Source of the DNA: Zoogloea sp.
GTDB lineage: Bacteria; Pseudomonadota; Gammaproteobacteria; Burkholderiales; Rhodocyclaceae
DNA length: 64,000 bases
Assembly: GCF_028689785.1 (NCBI RefSeq)
Contig: NZ_JAQVCN010000015.1
Location: 1 to 64,000, forward strand
Direction: 5' to 3'
Made by a program: the position numbers and the translations under genes. The notes beneath the pieces were generated by a model. It was given only the letters and a program-made list of their open reading frames with translations. It made no database searches and was not told the DNA's origin. Of the stretch, positions 1 to 10,300 are shown one piece after another (the stretch's first letter is position 1; each line of letters begins with the position of its first letter).

Positions 1-229
1 GCTCTACATGCCCGAGCTCAAGCACCGCATCATCATGCTGCTGTCGTCCAAGAAGCCGTCCGACCTGGCCACCTCGGAAGGCCGCGGAGAGCTCGCCGAC
101 GAGATCAAGGAAGAAGCCAACGACGTACTCGGCTACGCCCCCAACCCGAAGAAGAAAAACAAGCGCAGTCGCCCGGAAGACGACGGGCCGGTGCTTGCCG
201 TGCTGTTCAACCAGTTCATCGTGCAATAA
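1..229 (+). CDS. fliL: FliL flagellar basal-body-associated protein, C-terminal part
   Basis: The frame is open from the window edge and ends 12 bp before fliM, so only about the last 75 residues of FliL are present. FliL is a single-pass inner-membrane protein that rings the flagellar stator and supports torque. The stretch with LKHRIIMLLSSKK followed by EGRGELADEI matches the conserved C-terminal periplasmic domain. Position at the head of a fliLMNOPQR run supports the call. A lysine/arginine-rich segment (KKKNKR) before the final beta strand is a lineage-specific insertion. The start codon is outside the window. Confidence 0.88.
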   Translation, partial: LYMPELKHRIIMLLSSKKPSDLATSEGRGELADEIKEEANDVLGYAPNPKKKNKRSRPEDDGPVLAVLFNQFIVQ

Positions 230-241
230 CGGGGTTTAGCC

Positions 242-1234
242 ATGGCCCAGGACTTTCTCTCCCAGGAAGAGGTGGATGCCCTGCTAAAGGGCGTCACCGG
301 GGAGAGTGACGACACAGAACACGCGGAGGAGAGCTCCAGCGGTGTCCGGGACTACAACCTGGCCACCCAGGAACGCATCGTGCGTGGGCGCATGCCCACC
401 ATGGAGCTCATCAACGAGCGCTTCGCCCGCTATCTGCGCATCGGCATGTTCAACTACATGCACCGCAACGTCGAAGTCTCGGTGGGGCCCATCAAGGTTC
501 AAAAGTTCAGTGAGTTCGTGCGCAACCTGGTTGTGCCCACCAACCTCAATCTGTTCATAGCCAAGCCCCTGCGCGGCACCGGCCTCGTCGTTCTCGACCC
601 GAACCTGGTGTTCCTGGTGGTGGACAACCTGTTCGGTGGCGACGGCCGCTTCCACACCCGGGTTGAAGGCCGCGACTTCACCCCCACCGAACAACGCATC
701 ATCCAGGGCCTGCTGAAAGTCACTTTCGACGAATACGCCAAGGCCTGGGCACCGGTGCAGAAGCTGGAGTTCGAGTACGTCCGCTCGGAAATGAACCCTC
801 AGTTCGCCAACATTGCCACGCCCAGCGAGATCGTGGTGGCGGCTTCGTTCACGCTGGAGTTCGGCGGCTCCCAGGCGGAGATGCACTTCTGCTTCCCCTA
901 CTCGATGCTGGAGCCGATCCGCGAGACGCTCTACTCGACCATGCAAAGCGACCACATCACCCAGGACAACCGCTGGGTAAACATGATGGGCAAGCAGTTG
1001 CAGACGGCCGAGGTCACCGTGGTGGCCCGTCTGGGCACAGCCAAGGCCACCCTGCGGGATATCGTTCACATGAAGCCCGGCGACGTGATTCCCCTCAACA
1101 TCCCGGAAACCGTTCAGGCGGAAGTGGACGGCATACCGTTCATGGAATGCCACTACGGCGTACAACGCGGTCAATACGCCCTCAAGGTCGAACGCTTCCT
1201 GGCCCAGGAAGAAGAAACCGCGGCCAAGGGCTAG
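242..1234 (+). CDS. fliM: FliM flagellar motor switch protein
   Basis: 330 residues, the usual FliM length. FliM forms the C-ring with FliG and FliN and receives CheY-P to reverse rotation. The N-terminal CheY-binding peptide is visible (LSQEEVDALL, residues 6-15), followed by the CheC-like middle domain and a C-terminal SpoA domain (about 255-325) that pairs with FliN. The ATG lies 12 bp after the fliL stop. fliN follows after 9 bp, so the two C-ring subunits are co-translated. No missing segment is seen. Confidence 0.96.
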   Translation: MAQDFLSQEEVDALLKGVTGESDDTEHAEESSSGVRDYNLATQERIVRGRMPTMELINERFARYLRIGMFNYMHRNVEVSVGPIKVQKFSEFVRNLVVPTNLNLFIAKPLRGTGLVVLDPNLVFLVVDNLFGGDGRFHTRVEGRDFTPTEQRIIQGLLKVTFDEYAKAWAPVQKLEFEYVRSEMNPQFANIATPSEIVVAASFTLEFGGSQAEMHFCFPYSMLEPIRETLYSTMQSDHITQDNRWVNMMGKQLQTAEVTVVARLGTAKATLRDIVHMKPGDVIPLNIPETVQAEVDGIPFMECHYGVQRGQYALKVERFLAQEEETAAKG

Positions 1235-1243
1235 GAGCACACC

Positions 1244-1702
1244 ATGTCAGAAACCGACATCCCCGACGAAAACCAGATCAGCGACGACGACTGGGCTGCA
1301 GCCATGCAGGAGCAGGCAGCAGCAGAAGGGCTCACCGACCCGGCCGAGCCAACAGAGGACGACGGCTCCCCCTACCAGGCCAAGCCCGCCAGCCAGCTCT
1401 TTCCCGACTTCGGCCAGGCCGGGACCAAGGGCGGGTCGATCAATGACTACGACATGATCCTGGACATCCCGGTGCAACTTACCGTGGAACTGGGACGCAC
1501 CAAGATCGCCATCCGCAACCTGCTGCAACTGGCCCATGGATCAGTGGTGGAACTCGATGGCCTGGCTGGCGAGCCAATGGATGTGCTGGTAAATGGCACC
1601 CTGATCGCCCAGGGCGAAGTGGTGGTGGTGAACGACAAGTTCGGGATCCGCCTGACCGACATCATCACGCCGGCCGAACGCATCCGCAAGCTCCGCAGCT
1701 GA
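1244..1702 (+). CDS. fliN: FliN flagellar motor switch protein
   Basis: 152 residues: an acidic, low-complexity N-terminal extension (about 1-65), then the compact SpoA domain (about 75-150, with IPVQLTVELGRTKIAIRNLL) that forms the lower C-ring and contributes to the FliH/export-cargo docking site. Length is typical for the beta/gammaproteobacterial form. GGAG lies 8 bp upstream of the ATG. After it the flagellar run is interrupted by 423 bp carrying a minus-strand small gene before fliO. Confidence 0.95.
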   Translation: MSETDIPDENQISDDDWAAAMQEQAAAEGLTDPAEPTEDDGSPYQAKPASQLFPDFGQAGTKGGSINDYDMILDIPVQLTVELGRTKIAIRNLLQLAHGSVVELDGLAGEPMDVLVNGTLIAQGEVVVVNDKFGIRLTDIITPAERIRKLRS

Positions 1703-1736
1703 CCTGCCCCAACCGGGTTGCAGCAGACGTCCGCCC

Positions 1737-1955
1737 TCAACGTACAGGCGCCGCCTCGCCAGCCCTCGGGCGCATCAGCACCGAGCGGATCGGCCGCCGG
1801 TCAGGGGCATTGGCCCGATGCAGCAACCAGCGCTCCCCGAGAATCTGCAAGGCCCGCTGACGCTTGGCCTCGTAGGCGTTATCGGAAGCTGACTCCCCAA
1901 GCTTGTCTTCAGACGCGCCAGCCACCGGCTGGATGTCACGATGCCACAGCAACAT
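1737..1955 (-). CDS. Small conserved-looking protein of unknown function, 72 aa
   Basis: A 72-residue frame reads against the flagellar genes between fliN and fliO. The ATG at 1955 is chosen because AGGAGG sits at ideal spacing just upstream; a longer frame starting at 2027 lacks such a site. The middle, YEAKRQRALQILGERWLLH, is an amphipathic helix with natural composition, and the C-terminus is basic and proline-rich. No domain, signal peptide or membrane segment is recognised. It could be a small cytosolic adaptor, but no function can be inferred. Confidence 0.6.
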   Translation of the reverse strand: MLLWHRDIQPVAGASEDKLGESASDNAYEAKRQRALQILGERWLLHRANAPDRRPIRSVLMRPRAGEAAPVR

Positions 1956-2125
1956 GATCACACCTCCTGAACCCAACACCAGCTTTGATTGATAGCACAC
2001 CGGGCAGTTCATCGACAACAGGCGCAAAGCACAAAAATATGCCCCTTTTGCACGCCTAATCGCCCCATACCCGGACGGATTTCACGGATAAGCTGGCGGC
2101 AGACTCCCCACGCTTCCCGAACCCC

Positions 2126-2542
2126 ATGCACTTCCCGCCTCCAGCTGCAGGCCTGCTTTTCCTGACCGGCTCCGTCATTGCCGCGGACGGCGGCACCTTC
2201 GATGCCACCGGAAGTGTTGTCCAGATGCTGCTCGGGCTAGGCCTGGTAATCGGCCTTCTCTACGCCAGCCTGCATGCGCTGCGCCGGATCGGCGGGGGCA
2301 ACGCTCAGGGGGCGGCCCTGCTGAAGGTGCGCGGCGCAGCAGCAGTCGGCCCCCGAGAGCGGGTCGTACTGGTGGAGGTGGGCGAAAAAATCCTCGTCCT
2401 CGGGGTCTCTCCCGGGCGGGTGAATACCCTTCACACCCTCGACACGGTGGATCTCCCCTCCTCTGGCAACAACGCCTCCCAGCTTGGCGGCAAGGATTTC
2501 CAGACCTGGCTCAAGCAGACCCTCGAACGCCGCCCCCGATGA
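2126..2542 (+). CDS. fliO: FliO flagellar export-apparatus assembly protein
   Basis: 138 residues with a short N-terminal hydrophobic segment and a strong membrane helix (about 30-50, [19 protein letters not shown]), then a cytoplasmic domain with the [23 protein letters not shown] strand pattern characteristic of FliO. FliO is a scaffold that helps assemble the FliP pentamer in the export gate and is not part of the final gate. Its stop overlaps the fliP start (ATGA), indicating translational coupling. The ATG at 2126 has only a weak ribosome site, so the start is less certain than the family call. Confidence 0.87.
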   Translation: MHFPPPAAGLLFLTGSVIAADGGTFDATGSVVQMLLGLGLVIGLLYASLHALRRIGGGNAQGAALLKVRGAAAVGPRERVVLVEVGEKILVLGVSPGRVNTLHTLDTVDLPSSGNNASQLGGKDFQTWLKQTLERRPR

Positions 2543-3285
2543 AACACCTCATGCCCCTGCTCCGGCGCCTTGCCCCGTTGCTCCTGCTGGCTCCCCTGCC
2601 CGTACTCGCCCAGGCCATGCCAGCCCTCACCACCACTCCCACAGGGGGGGGTGGCACCCAGTACAGCCTGTCCATCCAGACCCTGCTGCTGCTCACGTCC
2701 CTGAGCTTCCTGCCGGCCCTGGTGCTGATGACGACCAGTTTCACCCGAATCATCATCGTCATGTCCCTGCTCCGCCACGCCATGGGCACCCAGACCTCGC
2801 CGCCCAACCAGATCATCGTCGGCCTGTCCCTGTTTCTCACCTTCTTCATCATGTCGCCGGTACTCGACAAGGTCTACACCGAAGCCTGGCAACCCCTGTC
2901 GGAGAACCGCATCACCTTCAATGAAGCCCTCGACCGGGCCACCGTGCCGGTCAAGGCCTTCATGCTCAAGCAGGTCCGCGAACCCGACCTCAATCTGTTC
3001 TCCAAGCTCGCCAAGACACCCCGGGTAGACAAAGCCGAAGATCTGCCCATGCGGGTGGTGATTCCCGCCTTTGTCACCTCGGAGCTGAAAACCGCTTTCC
3101 AGATCGGCTTCATCGTCTTCATCCCCTTCCTGATCATCGACATGGTCGTCGCCTCGGTGCTGATGTCCATGGGCATGATGATGATGAGCCCGGCCATCGT
3201 CGCCCTCCCCTTCAAGATCATGCTCTTCGTGTTGGTGGATGGCTGGAATCTGCTGATCGCTTCCCTTGTGCAGAGTTTCGGATAG
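2539..3285 (+). CDS. fliP: FliP flagellar export gate protein
   Basis: 248 residues. FliP5FliQ4FliR1 form the core export channel of the flagellar type III secretion system. A cleavable signal peptide is seen (about 1-25, ending near PVLAQA), followed by four membrane segments and the family signature around [20 protein letters not shown] and [12 protein letters not shown]. The methionine-rich loop near the C-terminus (SMGMMMMSP) is typical of the FliP M-gate. It overlaps fliO by 4 bp and precedes fliQ by 9 bp. Confidence 0.97.
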   Translation: MKHLMPLLRRLAPLLLLAPLPVLAQAMPALTTTPTGGGGTQYSLSIQTLLLLTSLSFLPALVLMTTSFTRIIIVMSLLRHAMGTQTSPPNQIIVGLSLFLTFFIMSPVLDKVYTEAWQPLSENRITFNEALDRATVPVKAFMLKQVREPDLNLFSKLAKTPRVDKAEDLPMRVVIPAFVTSELKTAFQIGFIVFIPFLIIDMVVASVLMSMGMMMMSPAIVALPFKIMLFVLVDGWNLLIASLVQSFG

Positions 3286-3294
3286 GAGCGCCCC

Positions 3295-3564
3295 GTGACC
3301 CCCACCACCGTCATTGACCTGGGTCGTCAGGCCCTGGAACTCACCCTGCTCGTCTCGGCCCCGCTGTTCATCGCGGCCCTCGCCACCGGTCTGATCATCT
3401 CCATCTTCCAGGCCGCCACCCAGATCAATGAGCAGACCCTCTCCTTCGTTCCCAAGCTGATCGCCACCTTCATCACCCTGGTGCTGGCCGGGCCATGGAT
3501 GATCACCATGATGACCGACTTCATCCGACGCCTCTTCGAGAACATCCCTGCCATGATCGGCTGA
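3295..3564 (+). CDS. fliQ: FliQ flagellar export gate protein
   Basis: 89 residues with two membrane hairpin helices, the standard FliQ size. The start is GTG at 3295, preceded by TAGGAG; no better ATG exists at the expected N-terminus. The segment LIISIFQAATQINEQTLSFVPK is the diagnostic FliQ loop and inner helix. It lies between fliP and fliR with 9- and 13-bp gaps, as expected for the export-gate operon. Confidence 0.96.
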   Translation: MTPTTVIDLGRQALELTLLVSAPLFIAALATGLIISIFQAATQINEQTLSFVPKLIATFITLVLAGPWMITMMTDFIRRLFENIPAMIG

Positions 3565-3577
3565 CCCTGGCCAGCCC

Positions 3578-4381
3578 ATGCTCACCGTCACCGCGGCACA
3601 GCTCGACGCCTGGCTGGCGCTTTTCGCGTTTCCCCTGGCCCGGGTTCTCGGACTGATCACCGCGGCACCCGTGTTCGGCAATAACGCCCTGCCCAGACGC
3701 ATCAAGCTGGTGGTGGGGCTGGCCGTGGGCATCGGCATCGCACCGGCCTTCCCCGTTGCGGCCAACGTCTCCCTGGACTCCTGGGCCGGGCTGCTCATCC
3801 TCCTGGAGCAGACCCTGATCGGCATCGCCATGGGCTTGGCCATGCGCGTGGTGTTTGCAGCACTCGACCTGATGGGCGAACTCATCAGCCTGCAGATGGG
3901 CCTCTCCTTTGCCACTTTCTTCGACCCCATGGCTGGTGGCCAGACAGCGGTCGTGGCCGAACTCCTGGCCCTACTGGCGACCCTCGTTTTCCTGTCCCTG
4001 AATGGTCATCTGGTGATGCTCGACACCCTGGCCCGGAGCTTCGAATGGCTGCCGATCGGCAGCGGCGATCTGCACAAGGAGGGCTGGATGGTGCTGGTCC
4101 GCTCGGGAAGCACGATCTTCGCCTCCGGCCTGCTGATGGCCCTGCCGGTGGTCACTGCCCTGCTCATCACCAACATCGCCCTGGGCATCCTGACTCGCGC
4201 TGCACCGCAACTGAACCTGTTCGCCATCGGTTTCCCCATCACCATGACAGTCGGCTTCGTCGTTCTGCTGCTCGCGCTCGGGCACCTGGCGCCCCTGCTG
4301 CAACGCTTCTACGACATGGGATTCGACACCATGGCGAGCATCCTCCGCACCCTTCATCAGGCCGCCCCCGGGCTGCAATGA
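3578..4381 (+). CDS. fliR: FliR flagellar export gate protein
   Basis: 267 residues with about six membrane helices. FliR caps the FliPQ helical assembly and contacts FlhB. The N-terminus (FAFPLARVLGLITAAPVFG) and the GLSFATFFDPMAGGQ region are family hallmarks. It closes the flagellar run; its stop overlaps the ATG of a sensor kinase gene, an unusual tail for a fli operon in which flhB or fliS/T is often expected instead. Confidence 0.95.
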   Translation: MLTVTAAQLDAWLALFAFPLARVLGLITAAPVFGNNALPRRIKLVVGLAVGIGIAPAFPVAANVSLDSWAGLLILLEQTLIGIAMGLAMRVVFAALDLMGELISLQMGLSFATFFDPMAGGQTAVVAELLALLATLVFLSLNGHLVMLDTLARSFEWLPIGSGDLHKEGWMVLVRSGSTIFASGLLMALPVVTALLITNIALGILTRAAPQLNLFAIGFPITMTVGFVVLLLALGHLAPLLQRFYDMGFDTMASILRTLHQAAPGLQ

Positions 4382-6219
4382 GCGCCCTGCCCATTGCAGC
4401 GCTGCTCGCCGTCACCGTAGTCGCCCTCATCGCGCTTGTCCTCGGCTGGCGCCAGCTGGGTGCGGCCCGGCGTTCCATGGCCGACCTGACCGCAGCACTG
4501 CAGGCCGAGCAGGCGCGCCGCAGCAGCGCCGAGGACACCCTCGACGCTGCGCACGAACGCTTCTCCGCAGCCTTCCACTGCAGTCCCGACTACATCACCA
4601 TCAGCCGCCTCTCAGATGGCGCCATCCTTGATGTCAACCAGGCCTTCGTCCAGCTTGTCGGCTGGTCGCGGGAAGAGTCCATCGGCACCACCTCCCTGGA
4701 CCTCGGCCTATGGCCGGTCCCCGAAGAACGGATGGCCGTGGTGGAGCGAGTCAGCCAGTACGGCGCCCTGCGCAATTTTCCCTGCACCATCGGCACCCGC
4801 GGAGGCCTGCGGAAGCACTGTCTGCTTAATGCCTCCACCGTGGAGATCGAGGGCCAGACCTGCCTCATTGCCATCGTCCGGGACATCTCCGAGCAGAAGG
4901 CCGCCAACGACGCCCTTCAGGAGAGCCAGGCAAAGTTCTCACGCATCTTCGCATCGGCACCGGTAGCCACCTCCCTGACCCGCTTGGCCGACCGCACCCA
5001 CGTGGATGCCAACCCCGCCTGGGAGAACCTCTTCGGGCTCAAGCGCAGCGCCGTCCTCACCCGTAGCACCGGCGAACTCGACTTCTGGGTAGATACCGAC
5101 GTTTACGACGATCTCTATGCCCGCATTACCCGCGACGAAATCGTGGCCCAGCGGGAGGTCCGCATCCGCCCCCGGGGTCGCGACGAAATTGCCACCTGCC
5201 TGGTTTCCGGGTGCCACCTGCGCATCAATGGCGAAGACTGCGGGCTGTGGTCCCTGGTGGATATCACAGAACTGCGGCGCGCCCAGGCGCACATCGAGGA
5301 GCTCAACGAAGGGCTGGAGCGACGGGTCGCAGAACGCACCGCCGAACTACGGAGCACCCTTGAGACCCTGCACCAGGCCCGGAACGAGTTGGTGCGCAGC
5401 GAAAAGCTGGCCGCCCTCGGCGCCCTCGTGGCGGGTATCGCCCATGAGCTCAACACACCCATCGGCAACAGCGTCACTGTTGCCACTACCCTCGCTGCCC
5501 GCACCGAGGAACTAGCCCGGGAATTCGCCTCCGGCGGGCTGCGCCGAAACAGCTTCGATGCCTTCATGGAGAACACCCGGGAAGCCGGCGAACTACTCAC
5601 GCGCAACCTGCATCGCGCCCAGGAACTAGTCCGCAGCTTCAAGCAGGTTGCCGTCGACCAGAGCAGCGAGAACCGCCGCCCCTTCGAGCTTGGCGAGATG
5701 CTCCACGAGATCGCCGTCACCCTCGGCCCGATGCTCAGGGGCAGCCACTACACCCTCGACATTGCCCCGGCAGAAGCACTCCAGATGGACAGCTACCCCG
5801 GTGCCCTCGGGCAGATCCTCACCAATCTGATCAGCAACGCACTGACCCATGCCTTTGCCGGACGCCCCGATGGCCACATCGCCGTCACTACCCAGGCGGG
5901 CTCCGACAGCGTCCGCATCAGCGTCACAGACAACGGCCACGGAATCGACAGTGCCAGCCTGCAGCGCATATTCGACCCCTTCTTCACGACCCGCCTCGGC
6001 GAAGGAGGGAGCGGGCTTGGCCTGTACATCGTATACAACCTCGTCACCCGTACCTTGGGCGGGCAGATTGACGTTCAGAGCACCCCAGGCAGCGGCACCC
6101 GCTTCACCCTGACATTACCCTGCACGGCCCCTGCCGACGGAGCCCACCAGGACGCCATGGCCATTCCGGTTCATGATCGGCCCTCGCTTAACTTCAAGGA
6201 CTTCGGGCCGATAATCTGA
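4378..6219 (+). CDS. PAS-domain sensor histidine kinase
   Basis: 613 residues. The ATG overlaps the fliR stop (ATGA), so the longer frame reaching back into fliR is rejected. Order: one N-terminal membrane helix (about 5-23), a short coiled coil, two PAS domains (about 65-185 and 190-310), a coiled coil (about 315-350), a HisKA-type dimerisation helix with GIAHELNTPIG (phosphorylated His356), then a HATPase_c domain with N box (NLISNALTHA), DNGHGI and GSGLGLYIV. No receiver is attached, so the partner is probably the adjacent HD-GYP receiver protein. The ligand is unknown; PAS domains suggest a redox or small-molecule signal sensed in the cytoplasm. Confidence 0.88.
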   Translation: MSALPIAALLAVTVVALIALVLGWRQLGAARRSMADLTAALQAEQARRSSAEDTLDAAHERFSAAFHCSPDYITISRLSDGAILDVNQAFVQLVGWSREESIGTTSLDLGLWPVPEERMAVVERVSQYGALRNFPCTIGTRGGLRKHCLLNASTVEIEGQTCLIAIVRDISEQKAANDALQESQAKFSRIFASAPVATSLTRLADRTHVDANPAWENLFGLKRSAVLTRSTGELDFWVDTDVYDDLYARITRDEIVAQREVRIRPRGRDEIATCLVSGCHLRINGEDCGLWSLVDITELRRAQAHIEELNEGLERRVAERTAELRSTLETLHQARNELVRSEKLAALGALVAGIAHELNTPIGNSVTVATTLAARTEELAREFASGGLRRNSFDAFMENTREAGELLTRNLHRAQELVRSFKQVAVDQSSENRRPFELGEMLHEIAVTLGPMLRGSHYTLDIAPAEALQMDSYPGALGQILTNLISNALTHAFAGRPDGHIAVTTQAGSDSVRISVTDNGHGIDSASLQRIFDPFFTTRLGEGGSGLGLYIVYNLVTRTLGGQIDVQSTPGSGTRFTLTLPCTAPADGAHQDAMAIPVHDRPSLNFKDFGPII

Positions 6220-6272
6220 CATTGCCCAAGTCACCGGGACAGGCCCCTGTGCCCCGTCCCCCCGGAGCCCCC

Positions 6273-7319
6273 ATGGCCATCGCCATCGTTGATGACACCC
6301 CCCTCAACCTGACCCTGATCCAGGCGCTGGTCCGCAAGCTGGCCCCGGCCGGCACCGAGATTGTGTGCTTCACCTCACCGCTGGAGGGGCTCAGATGGTG
6401 TGAAAGCCACGAGGCCGACCTGATCATCGTCGACTACATGATGCCCGACCTCAACGGCATCGAATTCATCAAGGCCGTGCGCCAGTTGCACCCGGCCGAC
6501 GTAGTGCCCATCCTGATGGTCACTGCAGCCCACGAGAAGGAAGTTCGCTACCAGAGCCTCACGGCCGGCGCCAATGACTTCCTGACCAAACCCATCGACC
6601 GCCACGAGTTCGATCCCCGAGTGCGCACCATGCTGGCCCTGCGCAGCAGCCACACCCGCCTGCGCACCTGGAACGACGACCTCCAGGCCGAAGTCCGCCG
6701 CCAGACCGCCGACATCATTGCCCGCGAGCGCGAGACCATCGCCCGCCTCGCCCGCGCCGCAGAATTCCGCGATCCGGAAACGGGCGCCCACATCCTGCGC
6801 ATGGCCCACTACTCCGAGCTCATCGCCCAGCGCTTGGGCCTCAAGCCGGAACTGTGCGAGCGCCTCCTGAGTGCAGCCCCCATGCACGACGTCGGCAAGG
6901 TTGGCACCCCCGACCACATCCTTCTCAAGCCCGGGCGCCTCACCGATGAGGAAATGGACATCATGCGGCGCCACGCAACCATCGGCTACGACATCCTCAA
7001 GGGCTCCTCTTCACCGATGATCCAGCTGGCTGCTGAGATCGCCCTCACCCACCACGAGAAATTCAACGGCAGCGGCTACCCCGCCGGGCTGGCCGGGGAG
7101 GCGATTCCCCTGGCCGGGCGCATCGTCGCCGTTGCCGATGTCTTCGACGCCCTCACCTCCGCACGCCCCTACAAGCCCGCCTGGGACATGGAACGAGCCA
7201 TCGACTTCCTCAAAGCCGAACGCGGCCAGCACTTTGACCCAGCCTGCGTCGACGCCCTGCTCGACCGTTGGGCCGACGTACTGGCCGTGCGGGAACGTTT
7301 CCAGGACGAAGAGGAATGA
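6273..7319 (+). CDS. Response regulator with HD-GYP c-di-GMP phosphodiesterase domain
   Basis: 348 residues from the ATG at 6273, which has GGAG 5 bp upstream; an upstream TTG at 6222 would add 17 residues of no recognisable structure. The receiver domain (about 1-120) has the acidic pair (VDD) and phospho-acceptor Asp54 (LIIVDYMMPD). The HD-GYP domain follows with HD at 205-206 (MHDVGK) and HHEKFNGSGYP, the residues that bind metal and c-di-GMP, so hydrolytic activity is expected. Placed between two kinases with near-zero spacing, it probably converts their phosphorylation state into lower c-di-GMP, favouring motility. Confidence 0.9.
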   Translation: MAIAIVDDTPLNLTLIQALVRKLAPAGTEIVCFTSPLEGLRWCESHEADLIIVDYMMPDLNGIEFIKAVRQLHPADVVPILMVTAAHEKEVRYQSLTAGANDFLTKPIDRHEFDPRVRTMLALRSSHTRLRTWNDDLQAEVRRQTADIIARERETIARLARAAEFRDPETGAHILRMAHYSELIAQRLGLKPELCERLLSAAPMHDVGKVGTPDHILLKPGRLTDEEMDIMRRHATIGYDILKGSSSPMIQLAAEIALTHHEKFNGSGYPAGLAGEAIPLAGRIVAVADVFDALTSARPYKPAWDMERAIDFLKAERGQHFDPACVDALLDRWADVLAVRERFQDEEE

Positions 7320-10300
7320 TCAGCCTCCTCAGTCGCCTGGCGGACCGCGCGGGGCTCCACTCCCTCGGCCAGCAGCTCACCCTGCTGTTCGCCCTGCTGC
7401 TGACCCTCTCCGTCTCCGCCTACTCGCTCTACACCGGTTTCGACCAGGCCAACTACGTCGAACGCCTCGAACGAGCCCACGCCGACGAACTGACCCAGCA
7501 CCTGGCGGCAGCACTAGAGCCTCACGTTGCCAGCAACGACCGTCGCGGCATCACCGAGCACCTGCAGGACATCTCCAGCAACTCAGCCATCCTGCGGCTA
7601 ACCGTCACCGACCGGCAGGGCAACCCGCTGGCCAGCGTGCGGCGGACCACCGACACCGCGCCCCTTACCGCAGAACCGGACAGCGACACCCCCATTCCCC
7701 TGCCGGAGCAGGGGCGCCAGGCCGGCAGCGTCGAAGCCCAGGCCGGTAGCTCGGTAATCGAGGCCTGGGTCGGCATCGGTGACAAGGCCCCCATCGGCTG
7801 GCTGCGCAGCGAGATTCATCCGGCTGCAGCCAACGACAGTCTGCAGCACATTCTCATGGACAGTGTCCTGGCCGGCCTGCTGACACTGCTGATCAGCACC
7901 GCGGCCATCCTGATCTTCCTGCGTCCTCCCCTGCGCAGCCTGGAGCGTGCCACCGCCTTTGCCGAAGCCATGGAGAACTGCCAGGGCGACACCCTCAACG
8001 AACCCACCTCTGTCGTCGAAATCCGCAAGCTTGTGGACGCCCTCAACTGGACCTCCATCCGGCTCTTCGACGGCCAATCCGCGCTGGCAGCCAGCGAACT
8101 GCGCAACCGCGCGATTGCCGAGGCAGCCCTCGACTGCATCATCACTGTCGATGCCCTCGGGCGCATTCTCGAGTTCAACCCGGCCGCCGAGCGCACCTTC
8201 GGCATCTCCCGGGCCGATGCACTGCATCAGCCGGTCTCCGAGCTTCTGTTCCCCGAACGGCTGCGTGACACCCACTCCGCCAGGCTGCGCGAGCTTCTCG
8301 AATACCCACCCTCCGACACCCAACGGCAACGCATCGAGACCCTGGCCCGACGCTACAACGGCGATGAGTTTCCAGTGGAAATGGCCCTGGTCACCGTGGA
8401 CGGCGGCGGCAGCCGCCTGATCACCGCCTACCTGCGGGACATCAGCGAGCGCAAGGAGACGGAGCGGATCATGCGGCAGGCCAAGGAGTCGGCCGAGGCC
8501 AACAGCCGCTCCAAAAGCGACTTCCTGGCCAACATGAGCCACGAGATCCGTACGCCCATGAACGCCATTCTGGGGATGACCGACCTGGCCCTGGAAACGG
8601 AACTTGACGAGGAACAGAAGGAGTACCTGACCTTGGTGAAAAGCTCCGCCAACTCCCTGCTCGGCATCATCAACGACATTCTCGACTTCTCGAAGATCGA
8701 GGCCGGCAAGCTCGACTTTGAGCACATCGACTTCAGCCTGCGGGACTGCGTAGCGCTGGCCGTCCGGACCCTCCAGCAGCGGGCCGCCGAGAAGGACCTG
8801 CTGCTCAGCGTCCAGGTCGCTCCCGAAGTCCCCGACAGCCTGATCGGCGACCCTCACCGGCTGCGCCAGGTCCTGATCAACATGATCTCCAATGGGATCA
8901 AGTTCACTGCTGAAGGCAGCGTCAGAGTCATCGTGCAGGCAGGGCCGGTGATAGAAGACGGGGTTTCCATCGAATTCAGCATTCAGGACACGGGGATGGG
9001 CATTCCCCCCGAAAAGCAGGGGCTGATCTTCGAGGCCTTCTCCCAGGCAGATACCTCCACGACACGGCGCTACGGCGGCACCGGCCTCGGGCTTACCATC
9101 AGCGCCCAGCTGGTCCAGGCCATGGGCGGCCAGATCAGTGTGGACAGCCCCCCCGGCGCAGGGAGCACCTTCCGCTTCACGGCCCACTTCGAACTGGGCC
9201 AATGCACGGCCGGCACCGATGAGCGCGCCCACCTGGAAGGCCTGCCGGTACTCATCACCGTGGACAACCCCTCCGAGCGCGCAACCCTCATCGAACTCCT
9301 GAGCCAGTGGCGGATGGCCCCCACCTGCGCACCCGACGCCAGCACCTGCCTGCGCGAGCTGACCCAGGCTGCCAGCAACGGCCTGCCCTACCGGGTGGTC
9401 ATCCTCGGTACCCAGCTACCCGATGCCGAGGGCTTCTCCCTGGCCGAGACGATTCCCCAAACAGGCATCCCTCAGCCCTGCGTGATCATGCTGGCCGGGG
9501 AAGGCCGCCGCGGCGACGGGGCCCGCTGTCGGGAGCTGGGCATCGCCGCCTACCTGCCCATGCCGGTTGAGGCCTCCGACCTGCTCAACGCCATCCTGCT
9601 GTCGGTCGACCCCCTCGACGAGCGCCCGCTGATCACCCGCCACACGCTGCGCGAGCAACGCCGCCAGCTGCGCATCCTGCTGGCAGAGGACAACGTGGTG
9701 AACCAGACCCTGGCCATGCGCCTGCTGGCCAAGCTGGGGCATCACGTGGAGGTGGCGAACAACGGCGAAGAAGCGCTCGCCCTGCATGCCGCGGGGCGGT
9801 TCGATGCCATCCTGATGGATGTGCAGATGCCCGTGATGGGCGGCTTTGAGGCCACCGTCGAGATCCGCGGGCGGGAAGCCGCGGGCATGCCCTATACCCC
9901 GATCATCGCCATGACCGCCCACGCCATGAAAGGCGACCGGGAACGCTGTCTGCAGGCCGGCATGGACGGCTACCTGTCTAAACCGGTACACGCCCCCGAT
10001 CTGGTGGAAGTGCTGATTCACCACACCGGCCACAATGACCCAGCCCCGGTCACTGAATCCCCCCCTGTGGGCGGCCCGGTGTTCGATCGGGAACAGGTGC
10101 TCGCCAACCTGGGCGATGACGAAGATCTACTCGCCCAGCTGATGGTCATGTACAGCGAGGACGAACCCCGTCTGCTGGCCGACGTCGAGGCCGCGGTCAC
10201 CGCGGGTGATGCTGAGGCCCTCCATGGAACGGCCCATGCACTGAAGGGTGCGGTATCCAACTTCTGCGCCAGCCGGGCCCAGGCCAAGGCTCAACAGCTC

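Noticed and set aside
2431-3930. 499-codon minus-strand frame opposite fliO-fliR
   Set aside because: Low-complexity His/Gly/Asp-rich shadow of GC-rich membrane-protein codons; the flagellar genes explain the region.
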